From positions 62,001 through 126,000 of the forward strand of contig CALYLW010000282.1 in the NCBI GenBank assembly GCA_944989445.1: DNA of 64,000 bases, written 5' to 3'. The notes under the pieces are model-generated. The model saw only the letters and a program-made list of their open reading frames with translations. It had not been told where the DNA came from and did not search any database. This DNA comes from Ampullaceana balthica (taxonomy: Eukaryota > Mollusca > Gastropoda > Lymnaeidae). Positions 55,885 to 64,000 of this stretch are shown here, one piece after another. Every line of letters begins with the position of its first letter. Position 1 is the first letter of the stretch. Both the position numbers and the translations under genes were made by a program.

Positions 55885-56555
55885 AAGACGTTGAGAAATT
55901 CACAAAACCCAAGTGTTTGTTAGCTATTGAGAATGTTACAAACCTCAATGTTTGCAAGCTATTGAGAATGTTACAAACCTCAATGTTTGTTAGCTATTGA
56001 GAATGTTACAAACCTCAATGTTTGTTAGCTATTGAGAATGTTACAAACCTCAATGTTTGTTAGCTATTGAGAATGTTACAAACCTCAATGTTTGTTAGCT
56101 ATTGAGAATGTTACAAACCTCAATGTTTGTTAGCTATTGAGAATGTTACAAACCTCAATGTTTGTTAGCTATTGAGAATGTTACAAACCTCAATGTTTGT
56201 TAGCTATTGAGAATGTTACAAACCTCAATGTTTGTTAGCTATTGAGAATGTTACAAACCTCAATGTTTGTTAGCTATTGAGAATGTTGCAAACCTCAATG
56301 TTTGTTAGCTATTGAGAATGTTGCAAACCTCAATGTTTGTTAGCTATTGAGAATGTTGCAAACCTCAATGTTTGTTAGCTATTGAGAATGTTACAAACCT
56401 CAATGTTTGTTAGCTATTGAGAATGTTACAAACCTCAATGTTTGTTAGCTATTGAGAATGTTACAAACCTCAATGTTTGTTAGCTATTGAGAATGTTACA
56501 AACCTCAATGTTTGTTAGCTATTGAGAATGTTGCAAACCTCAATGTTTGTTAGCT
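55885..56555 (+). repeat. 35-bp minisatellite, about 19 copies
   Basis: Unit aatgtttgttagctattgag + aatgttacaaacctc; a run of three gttgc variants. Confidence 0.97.
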
Positions 56556-56744
56556 GTTAATGCCTTCATTTCTATTGGCGGCCAAATACTTAGCGCCTGC
56601 TGTCGCCTCGTGTTTTCTTCTTTCCTCCAACACAAGACCAAATCAGGGGCCAATACTCAGTACCATAGCGTAAGATGGAATACAATCAAACAGGTTTTAT
56701 GTCCAGATAGATGAGATAGAGATTGATCGGGGGTTCCTTGTGTG

Positions 56745-56955
56745 TATCTATGTGTAGTGATGATATCTTCTGGTGTGTAGTGATGATATCTTCTGGTGTG
56801 TAGTCATGATATCTTCTGGTGTGTAGTCATGATATCTTCTGGTGTGTAGTGATGATATCTTCTGGTGTGTAGTGATGATATCTTCTGATGTGTAGTGATG
56901 GTATCTTCTGATGTGTAGTGATGGTTTCTTCTGATGTTTAGTGATGGTTTCATCT
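56745..56955 (+). repeat. 23-bp minisatellite, about 9 copies
   Basis: Unit tgtgtagtgatgatatcttc + tgg. Confidence 0.95.
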
Positions 56956-57039
56956 AATGCGAGACACCTTATCTAGGTTTGACCTTCTAGTGTCTAACAA
57001 CTTATAAAGGTTTGACTATATACAGCGAAGACTTAAATA

Positions 57040-57076
57040 AATAAATATATATATATATAGAGAGAGAGAGAGAGCT
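57040..57076 (+). repeat. (TA)n(GA)n microsatellite
   Basis: A run of TA followed by a run of GA. Confidence 0.95.
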
Positions 57077-57489
57077 TTGATATTCTATTTAGAAACAACT
57101 TATTTTGTTTTGACTTTATAATGGATAACCACTTATATTGGTTTAACTTCAGTTTGACAATAAAAATATAGTTTTGACCTTCTAGTGTGAAACAATAAAC
57201 ACATATACACTTGTTAATACATGTAACACATTTATTACTTCATTTTTCTACAGTGAATTTTAAATTTGTCTTTATTATTGTGTCTAATGTATGTTAATTA
57301 TTACCTGTCTAATGTTTGTTAAATTTTATGTGTCTAATGTATGTTAATGCTTGTTAAATTTTATGTGTCTAATGTATGTTAATTATTACCTGTCTAATGC
57401 TTGTTAAATTTCATGTGTCTACTAATGTTATTTAATTATTACCTGTCTAATGTTTGTTAAATTTTATGTGTCAAATGTATTTTAAACAA

Positions 57490-58665
57490 AACATGGTTGA
57501 CACACTCATATACACGTTTGAGATGACAGACACACATGGTTGACACACTCCAGGACATGTTTGAGATGGGAGACACACATGTTTGACACACTTAAGTACA
57601 CGATTGAGATGGGAGACACATGGTTGACACTTATCTTATCTATACAGACGCTCCTTCTATACAGAAGATAATTGCGTCCACAGACAGATGATCTGTTGGC
57701 AAGTGATGCAGCGTTCACATGCCACGGCTTTGTGGGTTCCACGCATTACCCAGCCGGGAACAAATCCTTGCCGTCACATGGATTCGAACCCGTGACCATC
57801 GGTACGCCAGTCGAGCGCGCTGCCACTCGACCACCGCGTCCACTTCACTTCACCAGTTCACGTTAGAGATGGGAGACACACATGGTTGACACGCTCCAGG
57901 ACATGTTAGAGATGGGAGACACACATGGTTGACACACACCAGTTCACGTTAGAGATGGGAGACACACATGGTTGACACGCTCCAGGACATGTTTGAGATG
58001 GGAGACACACATGGTTGACACACACCAGTTCACGTTAGAGATGGGAGACACACATGGTTGACACACTTATGTACACGATTGAGATGGGAGACACATGGTT
58101 GACACGCTCCAGGACATGTTTGAGATGGGAGACACACATGGTTGACACACTTAAGTACACGATTGAGATGGGAGACACATATGGTTGACACGCTCCAGGA
58201 CATGTTTGAGATGGGAGACACACATGGTTGACACTCACCAGTTCACGTTAGAGATGGGAGACACACATGGTTGACTAACACCAGTTCACGTTAGAGATTG
58301 GAGACACACATGGTTGACACACACCAGTTCACGTTAGAGATGGGAGACACACATGGTTGACACACTTAAGTACACGATTGAGATGGGAGACACATGGTTG
58401 ACACGCTCCAGGACATGTTAGAGATGGGAGACACACATGGTTGACACACACTAGTACACGTTAGAGATGGGAGACACACATGGTTGACACGCTCCAGGAC
58501 ATGTTTGAGATGGGAGACACACATGGTTGACACACACCAGTTCACGTTAGAGATGGGAGACACACATGGTTGACTAACACCAGTTCACGTTAGAGATGGG
58601 AGACACACATGGTTGACACACTGAAGTACTCGTTAGAGATGGGAGACACACTCCAGTACACGTAT
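57490..58665 (+). repeat. 43-bp minisatellite, about 22 copies, split by a SINE
   Basis: Unit atgttagagatgggagacac + acatggttgacacacaccag and onward, alternating between 'tccaggacatgtttgag', 'ccagttcacgttagag' and 'taagtacacgattgag' subtypes. The SINE at 57631-57841 interrupts it. Confidence 0.95.
57631..57841 (-). mobile_element. tRNA-derived SINE inserted inside the 43-bp array
   Basis: Minus strand: ggacgcggtggtcgagtggc (A-box) and tcacgggttcgaatccatg (B-box) head, a body of about 110 bp, and a tail ggacgcaattatcttctgta followed by tagaaggagcgtctgt and ATAAG repeats. It interrupts the 43-bp array (57490-58665), so the SINE arrived after the array had formed. Confidence 0.85.
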
Positions 58666-58727
58666 GAGTTGAAGACTTTCCTTATTGCCAACTCGGGGCC
58701 TTAAATTGCATTTATTTGAATGTTTTG

Positions 58728-60515
58728 TTGTGGGTGCTGTATTTGATGCACGTCTGTGTTGTAGTGGGTGCTGTAGTTGATGCACGTCTGTGTTGTAGTG
58801 GGTGCTGTAGTTGATGCACGTCTGTGTTGTAGTGGAGTTGATGCTGTAGGTGCTGAACGTCTGTGTTGTAGTGGGTGCTGTAGTTGATGCATGTCTGTGT
58901 TGTAGTGGGTGCTGTAGTTGATGCACGTCTGTGTTGTAGTGGGTGCTGTAGTTGATGCACGTCTGTGTTGCAGTGAGTGCTGTAGTTGATGCATGTCTGT
59001 GTTGAAGTGGGTGCTGTAGTTGATGCACGTCTGTGTTGTAGTGGGTGATGTAGTTGATGATGTACTTGATGCACGTCTGTGTTGTAGTGGGTGCTGTAGT
59101 TGATGCACGTCTGTGTTGTAGTGAGTGCTGTAGTTGATGCACGTCTGTGCTGAAGTTGATGCTGTATTTGATGCACGTCTGTGTTGTAGTGGGTGCTGTA
59201 GTTGATGCACGTCTGTGTTGTAATGGGTGCTGTAGTTGATGCACGTCTGTGTTGTAGTTGATGCAGTATTTGATGCACGTCTGTGTTGTAGTGGGTGCTG
59301 TAGTTGATGCACGTCTGTGTTGTAATGGGTGCTGTAGTTGATGCACGTCTGTGTTGTAGTTGATGCAGTATTTGATGGACGTCTGTGTTGTAGTGGGTGC
59401 TGTAGTTGATGCACGTCTGTGTTGTAGTTGATGCAGTATTTGATGCACGTCTGTGTTGTAGTGGGTGCTGTAGTTGATGCACGTCTGTGTTGTAGTGGAG
59501 TTGATGCTGTAGGTGCTGAACGTCTGTGTTGTAGTGGGTGCTGTAGTTGATGCACGTCTGTGTTGTAATGGGTGCTGTAGTTGATGCACGTCTGTGTTGT
59601 AGTTGATGCAGTATTTGATGCACGTCTGTGTTGTAGTGGGTGCTGTAGTTGATGCACGTCTGTGTTGTAGTGGAGTTGATGCTGTAGGTGCTGAACGTCT
59701 GTGTTGTAGTGGGTGCTGTACTTGATGCACGTCTGTGTTGTAGTGGGTGCTGTACTTGATGCACGTCTGTGTTGTAGTGGGTGCTGTAGTTGATGCATGT
59801 CTGTGTTGTAGTGGGTGCTTTACTTGATGCACGTCTGTGTTGTAGTGGGTGCTGTAGTTGATGCATGTCTGTGTTGTAGTGGGTGCTGTACTTGATGCAC
59901 GTCTGTGTTGTAGTGGGTGCTGTACTTGATGCACGTCTGTGTTGTAGTGGGTGCTGTACTTGATGCACGTCTGTGTTGTAGTGGGTGCTGTAGTTGATGC
60001 ACGTCTGTGTTGTAGTGGAGTTGATGCTGTAGGTGCTGAACGTCTGTGTTGTAGTGGGTGCTGTAGTTGATGCATGTCTGTGTTGTAGTGGGTGCTGTAG
60101 TTGATGCACGTCTGTGTTGTGGTGGGTGCTGTAGTTGATGATGTACTTGATGCACGTCTGTGTTGTAGTGGGTGCTGTAGTTGATGCATGTCTGTGTTGT
60201 AGTGGGTGCTGTAGTTGATGCACGTCTGTGTTGTGGTGGGTGCTGTAGTTGATGATGTACTTGATGCACGTCTGTGTTGTAGTGGGTGCTGTAGTTGATG
60301 CACGTCTGTGTTGTAGTGAGTGCTGTAGTTGATGCACGTCTGTGCTGAAGTTGATGCTGTATTTGATGCACGTCTGTGTTGTAGTGGGTGCTGTAGTTGA
60401 TGCACGTCTGTGTTGTAATGGGTGCTGTAGTTGATGCACGTCTGTGTTGTAGTTGATGCAGTATTTGATGCACGTCTGTGTTGTAGTGGGTGCTGTAGTT
60501 GATGCACGTCTGATT
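58728..60515 (-). repeat. 34-bp minisatellite, about 52 copies
   Basis: Plus-strand unit gatgcacgtctgtgttgtag + tgggtgctgtagtt with shorter variants. Higher-order blocks recur (for example tggagttgatgctgtaggtg four times). The unit lacks minus-strand stops in every frame, so frames of 365-624 codons are open; these are artefacts. Confidence 0.97.
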
Positions 60516-60579
60516 ATTGATGAAATTCTTATCGATTGGTTGGCTGGCTGTGAGTCATGTTAGATTTAGACGATATGTG

Positions 60580-61165
60580 AACTTGATTGGTGTGTGTCAA
60601 TTTAGACTTGTGTGAACGTTATTGGTGTGTGTCTTGTTAGACTTTGACGATGTGTGAACCTGATTGATTTTGTCATGTTAGACTGTTGTGAACGTGACTG
60701 GTGTGTGTCATGTTAGGAATGTGTGTACGTGATTGGTGTGTTTCATGTTAGAAATGTGTGTACGTTATTGGTGCATGTCATGTTAGAAATGTGTGTACGT
60801 GATTGGTGTGTTTCATGTTAGAAATGTGTGTACGTGATTGGTGTATGTCATGTTAGAATTGTGTGTACGTTATTGGTGCATGTCATGTTAGAAATGTGTG
60901 TACGTGATTGGTGTGTTTCATGTTAGAAATGTGTGTACGTGATTGGTGCATGTCATGTTAGAAATGTGTGTACGTGATTGGTGTGTTTCATGTTAGAAAT
61001 GTGTGTACGTTATTGGTGTATGTCATGTTAGAATTGTGTGTACGTTATTGGTGCATGTCATGTTAGAAATGTGTGTACGTGATTGGTGTGTTTCATGTTA
61101 GAAATGTGTGTACGTTATTGGTGTATGTCATGTTAGAATTGTGTGTACGTTATTGGTGTATGTCC
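60580..61165 (+). repeat. 35-bp minisatellite, about 17 copies
   Basis: Unit gaaatgtgtgtacgtgattg + gtgtgtttcatgtta, with ttattggtgcatgtc variants in alternating order. Confidence 0.95.
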
Positions 61166-61400
61166 CTCCCTCCCTCCCTCCCTCCCTCCCTCCCCCTCTT
61201 TTTTTCATTCATGGCTGTTCCGTCTCTCTACATATTTACTTATTTTTCCTAGCCAAATTTCTCTTATTCAACATCTCTTTCTCCCTTTTTCCGTTTTCCT
61301 TGTCTTCTTTTATGTCCCTCTACAATTTTCCATATTCTTCATATCTGTCTTTCTCTTTTTCATCGATCTCTCTTCCTACCCATCTGTTCTGTGTCTCTAT
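61165..61400 (+). repeat. (TCCC)n and pyrimidine-rich tract
   Basis: About seven CCCT units at 61165-61192, then more than 200 bp dominated by C and T. Open frames here (PPSLPPSLPP) come from composition. Confidence 0.9.
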
Positions 61401-61461
61401 AGACCAGAATACGTGAAGTGGCTATCTTCAATGTACCCAACATTCTCTATTTTTACCAATA

Positions 61462-61620
61462 CAGTGGTACCTCGAGATGCGAACTAATCCGTTCCGGGAT
61501 GGCTTTCGTATTTTGGATTTTTCATATATCGAACTAAGTTTTACACGTAAAATGTCTAATCCGTTCCAAACCACACAGAAACAACCAAAAAAATATGAAA
61601 ACCCAGAGAAAAACAAAGTA
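61462..61620 (+). mobile_element. Tigger/pogo-like terminal fragment
   Basis: CAGTGGTACCTCGAGATGCG with downstream gaactaatccgttccgggat and a second aatccgttcca motif, as in the ends of Tigger-type elements. The matching right end was not found within 500 bp. Confidence 0.65.
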
Positions 61621-61953
61621 GGATTCTTCCATCCCTGAAAGTATACATTATAAATCTAATAATTAATAACTATTCCTTTTGAGTGAGGCGAAGTATCGTA
61701 GGAGGTGGTAGGGGAGGAAAACGGATAGCAGAAAACATTACGGCATTGCTACGAAACTCTGAACTTTTTGAAAATAATACTTTAAGTACAAACTGTGCAT
61801 GAATATTAATGCTAAATAAACACATTTAGTACACCTGTACATTAGCCATACGTTATATAAAACTTATGTACATTTTTTTTTAAACAATTGCGGTTTCTAA
61901 TTTTTTTTCAATAACCTATTCAATAACCCATGTTTTACCTCTTCATTCCCTAG
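61621..61953 (+). other. Upstream intron flank of the MGNS gene
   Basis: AT-rich sequence ending in a polypyrimidine tract and acceptor (cctcttcattccctag) at 61953. The promoter and any upstream non-coding exon are not identified. Confidence 0.45.
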
Positions 61954-62078
61954 CTGGTGCCAGTTCTGTGCATTGAGGAGTTGAGGGTCTTCAGGAACAG
62001 AAGTGCAACTCTATCTTCTGTCTCACATCTGACCATCAAACAGTTTGTCTGGACCTTGGTCTGGTCATCTCCCGGGCC

Positions 62079-62193
62079 ATGGGCAACAGTGTCCAGGTGG
62101 AGAAGCCATACATCGTGGATGAATACGAGTCAGAAGATGACCTGCCGTACGAGAGTGCCACTGAGACATGCGAGTATCAGAAACAAAACCAAA
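62079..62193 (+). CDS. First coding exon of an unrecognised gene (MGNS N-terminus)
   Basis: The ATG at 62079 sits in a good start context (gccATGg) and is the first ATG in an exon that begins after a strong acceptor at 61953 (cttcattccctag). The upstream part of that exon, 61954-62078, would be 5' UTR and contains an in-frame stop before the ATG. The 38 codons read MGNSVQVEKPYIVDEYESED and end near CEYQKQNQ. Gly2 followed by Asn-Ser fits an N-myristoylation signal, suggesting membrane association (inference). The rest is acidic. It ends at donor AAA/gtaagt, phase 1, and joins the exon at 62288 as Thr-Ser. I do not recognise the protein. Confidence 0.75.
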
Positions 62194-62287
62194 GTAAGTG
62201 ACATTGTGACTGACCGCTGCCCCAGAAAAAATAAACTTGTAAGAACCAAATTTAACCCTGAATCCCCCTCCCCCCTCCCCATTCAAG

Positions 62288-62617
62288 CTTCTAGTGACAG
62301 TGACTCTAAGAACGGAGAGACTGACGAGGATCTCCTGCCAGTCAGAGCCAACAACAGCAACAACGGTCAGCCTGTCAGCACCGGCGAGGATCTCCTGCCA
62401 GTCAGAGCCAACAACAGCAACAACGGTCAGCCTGTCAGCACCGGCGAGGATCTCCTGCCAGTCAGAGCCAACAACAGCAACAACGGTCAGCCTGTCAGCA
62501 CCGGCGATGAGATCAAGAAGCTGGGCCAGCTGCTGGAGGTCCTGGACAGCTGCAGCACGGAGGCTGCGCAGAAGGCAGCACCTGTCCTGAGACAGAACCT
62601 TGTCAACAACCTTGAAG
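62288..62617 (+). CDS. Second coding exon with three identical 20-residue repeats
   Basis: Acceptor with a C-rich tract (cccctccccattcaag); donor GAAG/gtaatt at 62617. After a Ser/Asp/Glu-rich start come three nucleotide-identical 60-bp units (62326-62505) encoding EDLLPVRANNSNNGQPVSTG, then DEIKKLGQLLEVLDSCS and EAAQKAAPVLRQNLVNNLE, which look alpha-helical and amphipathic. Length is 330 bp, phase 1 at both ends. The next exon is outside the window. Without splicing, the frame stops two codons after the donor. The last 27 nt plus the donor are the ancestor of the 48-bp array that follows. No domain was recognised. Confidence 0.8.
62326..62505 (+). repeat. Exonic 60-bp minisatellite, 3 identical copies
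   Basis: Three perfect in-frame copies of a 60-bp unit (20 codons) inside the coding exon. The absence of even synonymous differences implies very recent duplication or gene conversion, so copy number is probably polymorphic. Confidence 0.97.
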
Positions 62618-64000
62618 GTAATTAGTGAGACTCAATATGACAGAATCTTGTCAACACTCATGCAGGTAATAAGTGAGACTCAATAGACAGAATCTTGTCA
62701 ACACTCATGCGGGTAATAAGTGAGACTCAATATGAAAGAATCTTGTCAACACTCATGCAGGTAATAAGTGAGACTCAATAGACAGAATCTTGTCAACACT
62801 CATGCAGGTAATAAGTGAGACTCAAACAGACAGAATCTTGTCAACACTCATGCAGGTAATAAGTGAGACTCAATATGACAGAATCTTGTCAACACTCATG
62901 CAGGTAATAAGTGAGACTCAATATGACAGAATCTTGTCAACACTCATGCAGGTAATAAGTGAGACTCAATAAGACAGAATCTTGTCAACACTCATGCAGG
63001 TAATAAGTGAGACTCAATAAGACAGAATCTTGTCAACACTCATGCAGGTAATAAGTGAGACTCAATAAGACAGAATCTTGTCAACACTCATGCAGGTAAT
63101 AAGTGAGACTCAATATGACAGAATCTTGTCAACACTCATGCAGGTAATAAGTGAGACTCAATAAGACAGAATCTTGTCAACACTCATGCAGGTAATAAGT
63201 GAGACTCAATAAGACAGAATCTTGTCAACACTCATGCAGGTAATAAGTGAGACTCAAACAGACAGAATCTTGTCAACACTCATGCAGGTAATAAGTGAGA
63301 CTCAAACAGACAGAATCTTGTCAACACTCATGCAGGTAATAAGTGAGACTCAATAAGACAGAATCTTGTCAACACTCATGCAGGTAATAAGTGAGACTCA
63401 ATATGACAGAATCTTGTCAACACTCATGCAGGTAATAAGTGAGACTCAAACAGACAGAATCTTGTCAACACTCATGCAGGTAATAAGTGAGACTCAATAA
63501 GACAGAATCTTGTCAACACTCATGCAGGTAATAAGTGAGACTCAAACAGACAGAATCTTGTCAACACTCATGCAGGTAATAAGTGAGACTCAATAAGACA
63601 GAATCTTGTCAACACTCATGCAGGTAATAAGTGAGACTCAAACAGACAGAATCTTGTCAAACTCATGCAGGTAATAAGTGAGACTCAATATGACAGAATC
63701 TTGTCAACACTCATGCAGGTAATAAGTGAGACTCAAACAGACATAATCTTGTCAACACTCATGCAGGTAATAAGTGAGACTCAATATGACAGAATCTTGT
63801 CAACACTCATGCAGGTAATAAGTGAGACTCAATATGACAGAATCTTGTCAACACTCATGCAGGTAATAAGTGAGACTCAATATGACAGAATCTTGTCAAC
63901 ACTCATGCAGGTAATAAGTGAGACTCAATAAGACAGAATCTTGTCAACACTCATGCAGGTAATAAGTGAGACTCAATAAGACAGAATCTTGTCAACACTC
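62618..64000 (+). repeat. 48-bp minisatellite derived from an exon-donor junction, about 29 copies, open at window edge
   Basis: Unit of 48 bp (some 46) running from gacagaatcttgtcaacact through catgcag/gtaataagtgag. It aligns to 62591-62638, the last 27 nt of the coding exon (22 of 27 identical) plus 21 nt of intron (20 of 21). Every unit therefore carries a CAG/gtaata sequence that matches the donor consensus better at the exon side than the real GAAG/gtaatt. The array continues past base 64000. Confidence 0.95.

Noticed and set aside
58633..60507. Open frames of 624, 575 and 365 codons on the minus strand
   Set aside because: All lie in a 34-bp tandem array whose unit lacks stops in every minus frame. 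Overlapping frames are equally open, so none shows coding selection.

Overview
The window is eukaryotic nuclear DNA, AT-rich and mostly non-coding, with short GT-AG exons, tRNA-derived SINEs, hAT and Tigger/pogo-type DNA elements, a decayed Gypsy-type integrase and very many minisatellites. This mix, and the integrase with a zinc-binding tail, suggest a lophotrochozoan and most likely a gastropod mollusc; that assignment is inference. No bacterial operon, rRNA or CRISPR array is present.

Real genes are sparse. (1) On the minus strand, six exons between 22895 and 16559 join in phase into the C-terminal part of a transmembrane RING-H2 E3 ubiquitin ligase of the PA-TM-RING (RNF13/RNF128-like) type: a lumenal segment, one membrane span, a basic juxtamembrane linker, a RING-H2 split over two exons, and a long Ser-rich tail. 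The 5' exons were not found with confidence; one candidate lies at 29618-29712. (2) On the plus strand, two exons at 62079-62193 and 62288-62617 begin a gene whose product starts MGNS (a possible N-myristoylation signal) and carries three identical 20-residue repeats; it runs off the right edge. (3) A possible minus-strand exon pair lies at 40459-40590 and 39685-39730.

Transposon relics: hAT transposase C-terminus (1771-2037), Gypsy-type integrase pieces (about 5760 down to 2950), a non-LTR RNase H piece (38875-38641), a complete non-autonomous hAT element with a BED finger (14574-15210), several hAT-like MITEs (one with a perfect 8-bp target duplication), a Tigger-like MITE, a GGGGCCGTCC-ended MITE family, several SINE families and palindromic fold-back elements.

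Minisatellites dominate. More than 40 separate arrays (units 12-75 bp, up to about 2.7 kb) cover roughly 27 kb by adding the listed spans. Nearly every array has its own unrelated unit, so they look locally born rather than dispersed. The most striking pattern is that several were seeded on exon-intron junctions or coding DNA. The 48-bp array at 62618-64000 copies the last 27 nt of an exon plus its splice donor. The 59-bp repeat at 20074-20252 copies the donor of the RING-gene linker exon. The 54-bp and 31-bp arrays at 3371-5608 copy integrase coding sequence. A 16-bp array at 35973-36528 carries a GTAAGT donor on the minus strand in most of its units. The window may therefore show minisatellite birth at splice sites, creating banks of decoy donors.
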